Positions 1-9,774 of a stretch of DNA of 18,801 bases are shown here, one piece after another. The translations under genes were made by a program, and so were the position numbers. Location: contig JANDJZ010000691.1 of NCBI GenBank assembly GCA_027943245.1, positions 1 through 18,801 of the forward strand, in the 5' to 3' direction. A model generated the notes under the pieces. That model did not search any database and had not been told where the DNA came from. It saw only the letters and a program-made list of their open reading frames with translations. The number at the start of each line of letters is the position of its first letter. The stretch's first letter is position 1. The DNA comes from Acanthamoeba sp. SK_2022b. Lineage: Eukaryota > Discosea > Longamoebia > Acanthamoebidae.

Positions 1-172
1 GCTGCATCGCCTGCTGCCGCCATCTCTGTGATTTTATGTATTTTTGTACTCCCCTGGTGCCCAAGCAAGATATCCTGAATTCTTGGCTTTACCCACAAAA
101 ACCACCGCCGATCGGAAAAGAATCTAGAAAATGGCGTAATTACAATTACAAGGCCAATCCACACAACCCAAG

Positions 173-661
173 ATGAAGGGGACAAGCCGAAGTAGCAGCC
201 TATACCAGCCCTTCCTTGACGAAGACGAAGGTAGGGAGGCTGGAAATGGAGTGGTGCTCTTCCACAGACGGTCTTGGCACCCGTGGGACCTGTTATCGGG
301 GCGTGCGGTAACGATTACTACCCACGAGATTCGAGTGGAGGCTTCATCTACGCTGCTGTGCTGTGGCGGCAAACGCACCAAGTCCAGCCTGCCTCTAGCC
401 GACGTGCGCGACTTGGCCCTGCAACCTGGATGCCTGGGCACCTTGTGGCCGACAATCTTCATCTACTCGCGCCATGATCCCCATCGTCCAGCCCTTTGCC
501 TCCGTACCATTCGAGGTTCGTCGTTGTGCACTGTCCTTCCTCCTCTGGCATTGAACACCTCGTTAATGCTCTGAGATGTAGGGGCCACCGAAGTTTTCAA
601 GGCCCTGAAAGAGGCCGTCTCCGAGGTGCACTCGCGAGAGCTCATGGGGAACGACCTCTAG
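173..661 (+). CDS. Small protein with possible PH-like fold (two exons, 140 aa)
   Basis: Exons 173-515 and 582-661, joined in phase 1 (donor gttcgt at 516, acceptor atgtag ending at 581); stop TAG 659-661. The ATG at 173 is the first in this open frame. The predicted protein has an acidic N-terminus (FLDEDEGREAG), then alternating beta-like segments (AVTITTHEIRVEAS, TLLCCGG, SSLPLADVRDL, PTIFIYSR, PALCLRTIRG) and a closing amphipathic helix (TEVFKALKEAVSEVHSRELM). Several strands ending in one helix is the layout of PH-like domains, including short bacterial-type PH proteins, so lipid or protein binding is possible. No diagnostic motif is present, so the fold is an inference. The gene converges with the membrane-protein gene that ends at 828. 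The second exon is convincing as coding because it is a clean helix ending in a stop; an upstream exon beyond the window cannot be excluded. Confidence 0.5.
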
Positions 662-827
662 TGTGCAGGAGAACTACGCTGCAGCTGCAGCATGTACAGG
701 CGCCCACAGGAGTAGTCCTATCAAGTCACTTGCGTAGTACATGTGTCGAAAAATTGTACAATTATCATGTTTTGATGTGCGCCACAACGTAACAACATGC
801 GAGCAGTGCGGGGAGGGGGCGGCGCCA
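662..827. other. Convergent intergenic spacer
   Basis: This is the 3' flank shared by the plus-strand gene ending at 661 and the minus-strand gene ending at 828. I see no canonical AATAAA on either strand and no further coding exon. Confidence 0.5.
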
Positions 828-2513
828 TCACTCGTCGAGGTTGGCCTGGCTGAGTTGGGTCTGTACGCGAGCGATCTGACGCTTCCTCTTCATGGAGATG
901 AATATGAGGCTGCCCACGATGACAGCGATCACCGCCACCACGGCCACGGGCACTACCACGGCCACCGCCACGATCATGGCCGTGTTGTCGTCGCCGCCGC
1001 CGCTGCCGCTCGTCCTGCCGCCGAGCAGCACGCCGAGCCCGAGGCTCGGGTCGTAGTAGAGCGAGCGGTTGAACGCGGGGAAGGCCAGCTCCAGCTCGAA
1101 CAGGCCCGAGCCGACGGCGGCCAGCGAGTGGTTGATGCGCACCAGCGCCTCGCCGTCGACGAGGGCCACGTCGAACAGCTGCAGCTCGGCCACCATCTCC
1201 TGCGACGCCAGCCGAATAAAATAGGAGCTCATGTTGGCGCGCGGCGAGTCCTGCTTGAGCTGCACGACGGCCGCCGGCGAAGACGATGAAGGCGATGAAG
1301 TCGCCGACGCGGCGAGGTCGGTCAGGAGGTAGCGGACGACGAGGCCGTCTTTGCCGGCGTCGTCCGTCGTGGAGGTGAGGTTGACGGACCACTTGAGCGA
1401 GCTGGCCCCGATGCCGAAGGCGAGGCCCGAGAAGTTGCCACCGGCGGCCGCGCGGTGGAACGTGTAGGTGTGGGCCATCGCCATGGTGTCATCCAGTCGT
1501 AGGTGGTCGAGCTGCCGTTCGACGTGTCTTGCTCCACCCGCCACTCGATCCCTGTGGCGCGCGTCAGACACGTCACCACCAATTTGGGGGGGGGGGGTGG
1601 CGGAGAGGCCTCGAGTGATGTACCATCAACGGTTGTGTTGCGCAGCAGCACCTGGCCGAAGCTCGAGCGCACGCCTTCAAGTTGTAATTCTTCTTGTTGT
1701 TGGTGGGTGTAGAGGCCGATGGTGGGGGTTGTCTCGTTGAAGTCGACCCGAACGTCTCGCGTGAGCGGGGACACGGCCGCCACCGGACTCGGCGACGCGC
1801 TGGACCTTTGGGCTGGGGGCACCCGGCTGGTCGTGGGAGAGGGCGACGGGCTGGAAAAGGCTGAGGGCGAGGCTGAGGCGGTCGAGTTGCACTCATAGAA
1901 GCTCACGAGGGGCAAGCCAGATAGCCTCGCCTGTTCACCGGTGGCGTTCTTGTGCTTGATCAAGTTGTAGAAGGTCACGGGGAGGCCCTTGTTGCTATGC
2001 GTGTCTTGCTGGTACACCCACTCGACTGTATTCGAAGCGACCAGCCAATGCTCGCTGCCGGCCTCGAGCTTGCAGGGTTCGAGCCGCAGGTTCACATCGC
2101 AGCGATCGGGAATGAGCGACGGTGTCAACTCTACCTCATTGATGTTCAAGCGGCAGACTAAGGCGGCTTCGTCTGGCAAAATGGCAGTGATCATGAACCT
2201 GGTGGCCGCGTTGCTTGTGAAGTTGCCTGATCACCTCGCTACACGTCAGGCTTGGTCCGCTACGTTTCACCCTTCACCACGTGAGGCGAGCCCCGACAAA
2301 TTGAATAGTGGGTGGCGTACATCTGGTGGTAATCTTCATAGAGGAGAGAACGGCTGGCCGTGTGAGGTTGAAGCTCACGGCCAGGCCTGAGTCGCTCGTG
2401 GCGTTGGAGGAGGTAGGCATGACGACGCCCAGCTCCGGGCAGGCCTCGGCGTCCACCACCGGCGCAATGGGCAAGGAAAGGAGCAGGAAGGCCGCCGCTA
2501 TGACTACATCCAT
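828..2513 (-). CDS. Type I membrane glycoprotein, family unrecognised, frame broken once
   Basis: The ATG at 2511-2513 opens a signal peptide (MDVVIAAAFLLLSLPIAPVVDA), preferred to an upstream ATG because it puts the hydrophobic stretch at the N-terminus. Exon 1 is about 2278-2513 and exon 2 about 828-2213; the donor is uncertain by 3 bases. The ectodomain has many N-x-S/T sites, scattered cysteines and a Ser/Pro stretch, which suggests a secreted or surface role. One transmembrane helix (AVAVVVPVAVVAVIAVIVG) is followed by basic KRKRQ and a 20-residue cytoplasmic tail ending LDE; stop TGA 828-830. The frame changes between 1485 and 1492: the protein reads well to TTYDWM, then continues one frame over from MAMAHTYTF. 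The exon lengths total one base short of a multiple of three, consistent with one missing base. Restored length would be about 540 residues. Function unknown. Confidence 0.6.
1586..1597 (+). repeat. 12-base G homopolymer inside a coding exon
   Basis: A run of 12 G on the plus strand, read as C on the minus strand, encodes a Pro run (SPPPPPPK) in the membrane glycoprotein. The frame agrees on both sides, so it is not the cause of the break near 1485-1492, but its length is a likely error or slippage site. Confidence 0.8.
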
Positions 2514-2976
2514 CACGCCAGGCGAGAGGGCGAGGGCACCGCGGGAATGCCGCGACGGTGTGGTGCACATGGTCATGTGGGATAACCAAAGCCGAAGTGT
2601 GCGTTAGTGGATCGGAGAAGGCCGGGAGGCTCTTGTTTTGGTGAAGCTCACTGATAAGCCAAATGAGAGTGGTGTGTACCGAAGGTGTTAGTGGTCCGGA
2701 GAGAGAAGGCCACTGATTATTCCTCATAAACAAACGCGCCCATTGGCCGATCTCAATGCACCGTGCGCCAAACTCCCAACCAGCTCATTAGGACCCTACG
2801 CTGAAAACGGACATCTTCCTCTCTTCTCTTTGGCGCAGGTCGAGGGGGGGGGGGGAAGAATACATGTATTTGACAAAGGACCAGCGGCTAGCCGCCGATG
2901 AGGTAAGAGTGGTGCGTGTGTGCGTGTATGTGTTTGTTGTTTGTGTGGTGGCTGTGCGGACGACGATCATTGATCA
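2514..2976. other. Intergenic region between two minus-strand genes
   Basis: This 463-base stretch holds the 3' flank of the deubiquitinase gene and the promoter and 5' UTR of the membrane glycoprotein gene. It includes a G run near 2846-2855 and a GT-rich stretch near 2911-2950. I see no convincing exon on either strand and no AATAAA. Confidence 0.4.
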
Positions 2977-4146
2977 TTATAACGAAGAGGACGAAGAGCA
3001 GGTGGAAGAGGACGTGCTCGTGCTCGTGCTGGTGCTCGTGCTCGAGTCCTTTTCGTAGAAGAGCATGTAGGCCGACGCGTTGAGGACCTTTTCCTCGCTC
3101 ACGCGCTGGCATATCTCGTCCGAAATGTGGACCCAGTCCCGCTCCTCCGTGCGCGTCGTGCGCTGCAGGAACTGCGCCGTGTACTTGGCGCTCTGCACGC
3201 ACACCATCATCATCAACAACAACAACAACAACACGACACGCGACCAAGGAATGGTTGGCATGCATCACGCGAAAGGCCAAGGCTCGCGCGCGCGCGCAAG
3301 TGAGGAGGCGGAGGTACCTCGGGCTTGACGAGCCGCCTGTAGACGGTGAAGTGGCCGCCCTCCTGGGAGCCGTGGTGCACGATGACGGCCGTCAGGTTGT
3401 ACAGGACGTCCTCGCGCCGGGCCTTCTCGCAGTAGGGCGAGAGATCGAGGGAGAGCTCGAAGTCGACCTTGTCGTTCCGCTTGACCAGCGCGGTGTCCCT
3501 GAACCCGGCCTCTGCATTCGCCGGCAAAAGAACGAAAGCGAGAGAAAGAGAGAAAGCGGAGGGGGGGGGGAAGGTGAGGGCGCCTTTCGGCGTGGTGCGG
3601 GGCTCGGCGCGCGAGAGGCGAGCGTACGGGCGACCAATCGCTGGAGGTGCAGGCAAAGGGCGTGCGGGGGCTTGGCGATGGAGAGCTTCTTCTTGGCGCG
3701 GAGGAGGGCGTCCTCGATGGCGGTGTGCGACCACTGGTGGACGCCCGTCACGGCGGCGTCGATCGTGAGGATGCCCGACTTGGACAGCTTCTTCCTGAGC
3801 TCCTGCGACATGGCGTATCGGTTCGTCATGTCGATCACGTTCTTCAGGACGGACTCGTGATCGTTGTCGCTCTTGCCGCCAACCGCCTTCATCTCGCGCA
3901 CGCGCGCGATCTCGTGGCTGCGGTGCTCGCGCCGACGCTTGACGCATCGGTCGCAGCGAACGCCGGTGAGCTCTTCGTCCTTGGTGAAGAGCTCGAGGCA
4001 GTTCTTCAGCGAAGGCGGCTTGAGCTTCGGGCCGCTCTCGGTCCCGCTGGGGATCGCCAGCGAGAGGTCGATGAAGCTGTGTGTCTGCGCGCGCTTCTGC
4101 ACACGATAGGAATCGACCAATCAGGTTCGCCGTCGCCACCACATCA

Positions 4147-4194
<48 letters not shown>

Positions 4195-5128
4195 CGGCGA
4201 CGTACATCGCTGCAGCTCCTGCAGGAGATCGTGCTGGCCAGCCGGCCCACGAAGGGGTTCTCGGAACTGGTCCAGCGGTCGCACTCCTTCCCGTGCACGC
4301 TCTGCGCGATCGTCGACGAGCTGCTGGGGCGCGTCTCCTCCTTGGCCTTGCTCGTCTCCTTGGGGCCCTTCTCGTCGTCCAGAACGGTCATCAGGTGATG
4401 CAGGAGCTCCTCGGGGTCCTGGTCGACCGATCGCCGCAGCGTCAGTGTGCGCACTTGGGGGAGAGGGAGGGCAGGCAAGGCGTGTCGTACGTGTTGGCCG
4501 TGGGCAAAGGTGTTCTGCAGCACGGGCACGCTCATCACCATGGGCGTCGGGTCAAAGGGCGACGAAAGCGGCCTCGACAGTTCTGGCAAGTGCCAGAAGG
4601 AAAAAAGAGAAAATAATAATAATAATATGTCAATACGCTACACAACGAAATAAAATAAAATAAAAGTAACAAAACAAAAAAAAACAAAATGAAATAAAAG
4701 AGTAACAAAACTAAACGAAAAACGTGAACGAGCTTGCACTCTTTCGAAGAATAAGGAAGAGGGGGCTCGTGAGAGGCTGACCTTGCATGGAATCGCGAAG
4801 GGCATTGACAAGAGGCGTGTCCAGCGAAGTGGTGGCAGCTGGCCCGCTGTGCAGGTATGCATGGAACGATCTCAGGCTCATCAAAGACTGCCATATTATT
4901 ATTTAAGGCGATTAGTACAGGGAAGCACAGGCCGCAACGAACAGTACTCGTATCTGTCCGTGAATGAGACAAAATAAAAACTCAATTGAATTGAATGAAA
5001 TCTCGGGCCAGTACCTGGAGGACCACGTTGAGGAAGCACGTGTTGCCCAGATTCTTGATGCCCCTGGCAGCCCCTGTGCCCGAGAGGTTCCTCGTTGCGA
5101 TGGCTCCGCTGCGCAATCCGCCTTTCAT
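2977..5128 (-). CDS. Ubiquitin-specific protease, USP30-like (peptidase C19)
   Basis: Exons, transcribed right to left: 5128-5015, 4887-4782, 4582-4206, 4096-3628, 3511-3318, 3192-2977; 491 residues, stop TAA. The product should hydrolyse ubiquitin-protein isopeptide bonds. The Cys box GIKNLGNTCFLNVVLQ carries C31. The His box HHGSQEGGHFTVYRR carries H409. Two CxxC pairs (C194/C197, C247/C250) form the zinc finger of the fingers subdomain, and LCLHLQRL and SAYMLFYEK are standard USP segments. Segment order and spacing (NPFVGRLAS, SFIDLSLAIP, SLKNCLELF) resemble USP30 most. The third triad position is S444 in WVHISDE, where most USPs have Asp and USP30 has Ser. No N-terminal transmembrane helix is visible, unlike mitochondrial USP30. 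The C-terminus is a Ser/Thr tail from about 470. The only upstream in-frame start in exon 1 is TTG, so I chose ATG 5126-5128; a missed first exon is possible. Confidence 0.85.
3001..3050 (-). repeat. Coding hexamer-like repeat giving a Ser/Thr tail
   Basis: Repeated gtgctc on the plus strand is read on the minus strand as alternating Ser and Thr codons (STSTSTSTSTSSST) at the C-terminus of the deubiquitinase, after the conserved FYEKD. It lies outside the catalytic fold and probably forms a disordered, length-variable tail. Confidence 0.7.
4148..4190 (+). repeat. (CA)n microsatellite in a deubiquitinase intron
   Basis: About 21 CA units fill the centre of the intron between exons ending at 4206 and starting at 4096 on the minus strand. 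The intron is otherwise ordinary (gtacgt donor, gtgcag acceptor). Confidence 0.9.
4600..4735. repeat. A-rich simple-sequence intron
   Basis: AATAAT and AAATA-type repeats lie in the deubiquitinase intron 4583-4781, in sharp contrast to the GC-rich surroundings. On the minus strand this is a T-rich stretch leading into the acceptor ending at 4583. No coding potential. Confidence 0.7.
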
Positions 5129-5608
5129 CTTTCCTTGAGGTCCGAGGTAGAAGTGCAGTTGTGTAACGTTCTCTCCTTTGCCTCCAAGCAGCTGTGTGGA
5201 AGTTGTACGAGTCAAAGATCCGCCGCCCTACCTAGCACCCTTCTTCTCTCGTTGCGTCTTTGCTCTGCGAGAAATAGTCGCCAGGAGCGCTCTGCTCCGC
5301 CCCTTCGTGTCGAACTCCACCCATCGGAGATGGAGGACTGATTGACTGCACAGGGAAATCCACCGCCAACTTCGCTGCTTCCGGCGAGTTGGGCGTTTAG
5401 GACCGCGCCCTTAAGGTAATGAGTTGGGCCAAAGATAGCCACCAAATACCAATTTAGTAAACATTATACAGAATGCCATAAATGGGATGTCTTTTGGGCT
5501 TGTTAGCGGGAGTTCGCAGAGGAAAAACTCTCAACTCACAGAGTTTTTCACTCTCAATCAACATTCGCTAATTGCTGTGATCCCCTTCTGCCATCTTGCC
5601 GCCTCAAG
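5129..5608. promoter_or_regulatory. Divergent promoter between deubiquitinase and F-box/RasGEF genes
   Basis: 480 bases separate the two opposed ATGs. The part nearer the minus-strand gene is GC-rich and the part from 5400 is AT-richer. No canonical TATA box was identified with confidence. Short open frames exist on the minus strand (for example 5212-5445) but lack any recognisable protein character. Both 5' UTRs and any shared control sites must be here. Confidence 0.5.
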
Positions 5609-8600
5609 ATGGAAGCTCCACACAGCAGATTGCCTCGGACTGGTTCCATCATCATCGTGGATCACGACTCCTCAGATGATGAAGATTACGAAGAGGAAGA
5701 AGAGGACTTTGAAAGGAAGGAGGAAGAGGAGGAAGAGGAGATGCGGCTCCACCTGAGGTCCGAGCGATACGAGCTCGGAGGGCAGGCCGGGCGGTGGAGC
5801 TGCGCGTCCTGCAGCTTCGTCAATGGGGTCGAACTCGTCACCTGCCAGGTGTGCAATCGCCCACGTAGACGATGTCCCGAAGACGAAGCCCAGGGCGGCC
5901 CACCGAGGTTCTCTCTCGCCTCTCTCTGCCAAACACTTGGTGTTGACCTGTCCCTTTACATGTTGGGGCAGCCACGTGCACGAGTTCTCGTGGGACGTGT
6001 TCAGCTCGCTGGCCGATGAGGTCGTGCTGTGCGTGTTCTCCCACCTCGACCTGGAGGGGCTCTGCCGTGTGTCCTCCGTGTGCCGCCGGTGGAGGCGACT
6101 CGCCGACGACGACACGCTGTGGCAGTCCCTCCTCTACCGCGTCATCGTCCGAGGAGGAAGTGGTAGGTCGTGTCCACTCGCGTGCTCCTTCCCAACACTC
6201 ACGTATGCTTGATGGCACCATCTCTTTGGCGCTCTTTTCTTCTATGTCGTGACCTGGTGCAGGCGAACGCGAGGATGCAGACGCGCATGTCACAGAGCAC
6301 AAGACCAAGTCACGCCGACGCAGCGCCATATACTATCACTCGGCCGCGGGAAAGAGGTACGCACTATTCCTTAAAGCTGCGAACCCTTGTGCAAATCAAC
6401 TGCTTGGTGATCTGTCGCAGGCTCAAGGCTGCCTCCCTCACCAAGCTCATCGACCTGATCACTCCCGTGGGCGACGCTACAGGATGTACGCGTGCACACG
6501 CCACTCACGAAACACATCACATACACAGGACAGAACACACAAAACACCACACGCACTGCTCCTCAGTTTGTGACAAGCGCATGCTGCACTTACACGCCAT
6601 CTTTGTGCAGCCCGCTTCTGTGCGGGCGACATCAACGAGCAGAAGGCCTTCCTTGCTACCTACCTGTCCTTCACCACGCCCTACCGGCTGCTGGAGAAAC
6701 TCATCCGACTGGTACCACGCGTTGCTCTGTGTTGCTACGTGCTTTTGTTTACAATATCTTTCAAACTATTCTCTTATAGCGTTAGATTGCTCAATGGGCT
6801 GAAGCAAAGCACAACTGGTGGTTGCATGAAACTAACCTACGCACGAAATCCGAATTCTCAGTACATACGAGTGTGCGAGAAGGCCAAGCAGCTCCAGCTC
6901 AGTCAGGACAGGCAGGAGTTTAATAGCACCAGCAACAACTACCCCATCATCGCAAACCACACCGCCGCGGCCCCCAAGAAGCGAACCTCCGCCATTCTCA
7001 TCGCCGACACCAAGAAGGAGACCGACGCTCGTGAGACCGATTTGGAACCCGCGGGCATTGTGGACGCCACTGCGGGATGGGGAAAGCAGAAGAAGGTCGA
7101 CTCCGAACTGGAGGACGACGTGCAGCAAGGGCGCGAGCTCGAAGAGGCCTCGGCCGCGAGGGCGCAGACCGCCACCTGGCTCTCGGCCCACCTGCCCGAG
7201 GACGACGAGCGACCCCACTCGGCTCCCTCGCCAAGGCAAGCCTCATCGCCGCCGTCCCCGCCCGTCTACGTCGAGGAGCCCGCCCAGGCGACCCGACATC
7301 GCTCCCGTTCTGCAGGCCAGCCTCACCGCCAGGGTACTTTCCGATGATGCACGCCCATATCCACGCCCACGCCCACGCCAGGTGAGCTAACGATCATTAA
7401 TGATCACTACTCAGACATCTTCCTGGCGGAGTGGCGGTTGAGGGAAAGAACGAACGCGCCCGAGACCACGTCAAACACTGCCAACTGCCCAGGAGGTGGC
7501 CGTACTGATGCCAAAGGTACACACGCTACACCAACGTGGTCGCTTCTTTTAATTTCGGGGCAGTACTGTCACGTCGCTTTAAAACAAAACAAAACACAAA
7601 CAAAACAAAACAACAGCGGCCAGAAAGAGCACGCCACAGAAGAACGGGCCTGCGCTGTTTTCGACCGAAAGGTTTCGCCGAAGTTCAACGGTCTCTGCTA
7701 AGGGTGGCGCGCCCGCCTACACTCCAGTGGGGCCTACGTCCAGCTGGTCGAGCCCCAGCGTGGCCACGCGCCCGACCAGTCTGTCGGCGTCTAGCCTTTC
7801 CGAGACTGTATGCCCTCGCCAACTTTACAGTATCTCTATTGGCTGTCGTTTTGGAGCGCTAATCTGGTAGTGTATGGCCATCATGCTGCACACCAGTTAA
7901 GTAAAACTCCCCGAGGCTCCCCTGCCAGCAGCGCTTCGCCGGTCTACTCGCCTCCCCTTTCGCCTCGCGCCAGGGACGAGTCCAACGAGATCTTCGCCAA
8001 GCAAGGTGCGAAGAATCGCTCCATGGCCGTCGTCGTGACCTTCGCGGATAGTTGGGTCTTTCTTACACATCTACAATCGCAGTTCGGATCTGTTCGCTGC
8101 TGAAGAAGTGGATCGAGCAGCACTTCTCCGACTTCAGCCCCAACGTCATCTTCCTCATGAAGGTGGACACCAGCCAAAACAAACCTTTTTCTTTTTGCAC
8201 GTCTTAACTCGATCAGTTTCTCTTTCGTCAGGTGTTCATAAGAGGTATGATCATAAGGGAGCGCAATCCCATGAACGCTCCGCTGGCCAACTCGATCGTG
8301 TTGTCCATATCCAAGAAGCTGAGGCAGGGCGCCGGCGAAGATCAAGCCAACCAGAGCATCTTTCTGGAGCTGCCACCGGAGCCGGTGGTGCCCAGCAACA
8401 TCTGTTCGCCGCTCCTCACGCTCTTTGACGTGCCGCCCATCGAGCTCGCCCGCCAGCTCACCATCATCGAGTTTGCGCGATTCAAAACCATCAAGGTTCT
8501 CCACCATGACGCACACACGTGTGATCGTCACACGTCGGTCACTGATTGGTTGTCGTGCAACCATTGCAATGTAACCAATGTTGCAGATGTGCGAGTTCTT

Positions 8601-9609
8601 CGGGCAGCTGTGGTCGCGTTCCGACTCGCTGAAGGACAAGGCGCCCAACGTGCTGGCCATGATCAACGCCTTCAACGAGTTTTGCACGTGGGTGGCGACC
8701 AGCATCGTCACCCAGGAGCGCATCAAGGACCGCGTCAAGATCATGGAGTATTTTGTACAGACCGCCAAGGTACACTCCTCCCCCACCTTCTAACTTGTTT
8801 GCGCCATGGCCATAACCAACCCTTGATCTGCGCCGCAGCAACTCTATGTGCTGAAGAATTTCAACACTCTCGTGGCCCTATTGGCCGGCCTCCGCTCCGA
8901 GTCGGTCTACCGATTGACCTTCACCCGAGCAGAGATCTCGCGCAAGTCCGAAAAGGTGCCTGCACGTTTCCTTCTGATGGATTCGCTCTCTACCCAATGC
9001 AAAGTCTTGTTCTTATGGCACTCACACATCGCTGTACGTGCGCGCGTAGACGCTGGAGAACCTCAACCTGCTGATGCGCGGGGACAGCTCCTACAAGACC
9101 TACCGCGAGGCGCTCGGACAGTCTGCGCCGCCCTGCATCCCCTATCTGTACTGACACCACCACCACCACCACCACCACCACCACCACCATCTTTGTGATG
9201 ATTCCCTTTCTTTCGCTTTCTCGTTCTCAAACGTGCACAACAGTGGCGTGCACCTGTCGGACCTGACCTTCATCGAAGAGGGCAACCCGGACATGATAGA
9301 CGGGCTCATCAACTTCACAGTACGTTCATTGATATATCACGTTACATGGTTTAGTGAACCAACGACTACATGAGCTCATTCGTCGATTCACCTACGCGGT
9401 TACAGAAGCGAAGGCTGGTGTTTCGCGTCATATCGGAGCTGTCGCGGTACCAGCAGACGGCCTACAACCTGCACCCCGTGCCCCAAGTGGCGAGTCTCCT
9501 CAAGCGGGAGGGCAGCCGGTCCAACTCCACGCCCGCGGCCACGGAGGACCTCTACCGCCTCTCCGAACGACGCGAGCCCCGTGGCGCCGAACGCAAGGAC
9601 ATCCTCTAA
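5609..9609 (+). CDS. RanBP2-type zinc finger / F-box / RasGEF fusion protein (881 aa)
   Basis: Sixteen exons: 5609-5907, 5972-6162, 6263-6356, 6421-6485, 6611-6711, 6862-7333, 7415-7516, 7617-7807, 7897-8005, 8083-8162, 8232-8495, 8587-8769, 8839-8955, 9050-9147, 9244-9319, 9406-9609; all phases match and the sum is 882 codons. Residues 13-26 look like a SUMO-interacting motif, followed by a Glu-rich run. Residues 63-86 are a RanBP2-type zinc finger (WSCASC...CQVC). Residues 104-156 are an F-box ([18 protein letters not shown]...CRRWRRLA...LWQSLL), the usual Skp1-binding module. RasGEF_N is split: 195-250 and 542-568 ([11 protein letters not shown]), with a Ser/Pro/charged insert between. The Cdc25 catalytic domain covers about 633-860 ([40 protein letters not shown]). 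Such domains exchange GDP for GTP on Ras-family GTPases. The catalytic half and F-box are near certain; exons 6-7 are the least sure. Confidence 0.9.
9155..9189 (+). repeat. (CAC)11 microsatellite in an intron of the RasGEF gene
   Basis: It lies in the intron 9148-9243, between PPCIPYL and GVHLSDL of the catalytic domain. An in-frame stop (TGA at 9152) just before the repeat supports its being intronic rather than a His or Pro run. Confidence 0.85.
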
Positions 9610-9732
9610 CGCTAGGCGCCGCTTTTTCCTCGCGCCAATGAAAACAAATGACAGCCGACGTGCTCCCTACCAAAAAAGCAACATGTCTTACTGTGGCTTG
9701 CGGTATGTTTACAATGCTACGAGCGACTGAGT

Positions 9733-9747
9733 CTCCCTGAGAGGGAG
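9733..9747 (+). other. Short perfect inverted repeat upstream of the Costars-like gene
   Basis: CTCCCT-GAG-AGGGAG, a 6-base-pair stem with a 3-base loop, lies 28 bases before the ATG at 9775 in the 165-base spacer 9610-9774. It may fold in the 5' UTR or be chance. Nothing else is recognised in that spacer. Confidence 0.3.
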
Positions 9748-9774
9748 GCGAGCCAAAAAACAGCGATCCACAAC

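Noticed and set aside
1522..1565. 44-base GT...AG intron that would reconcile the two frames of the membrane glycoprotein
   Set aside because: Phases fit (gtgtct to gcaag), but it removes IEWRVEQDT, which repeats an earlier motif of the same protein and has strongly GC-rich third positions, so that stretch is coding.
4148..4190. CA tract and other simple repeats as a CRISPR or telomere-like array
   Set aside because: They are plain microsatellites without spacers, lying in introns of a eukaryotic gene.
4442..4478. Possible 37-base intron in deubiquitinase exon 4206-4582 (minus-strand gtacga to ccaag)
   Set aside because: Removing it breaks the frame before RTLTLRRSVDQDPEELLHHL, which must stay in frame; the exon is open throughout.
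5129..5215. Longer N-terminus for the deubiquitinase starting at 5215
   Set aside because: The codon at 5213-5215 is TTG, not ATG, and the added 29 residues show no conserved feature; the first ATG in frame is 5126-5128.
7316..7381. Alternative exon in the RasGEF gene encoding a Pro-Arg or His-Ala repeat
   Set aside because: Neither frame joins in phase to the next exon at 7415; a donor at 7334 (gtactt) joins cleanly and needs no extra intron.
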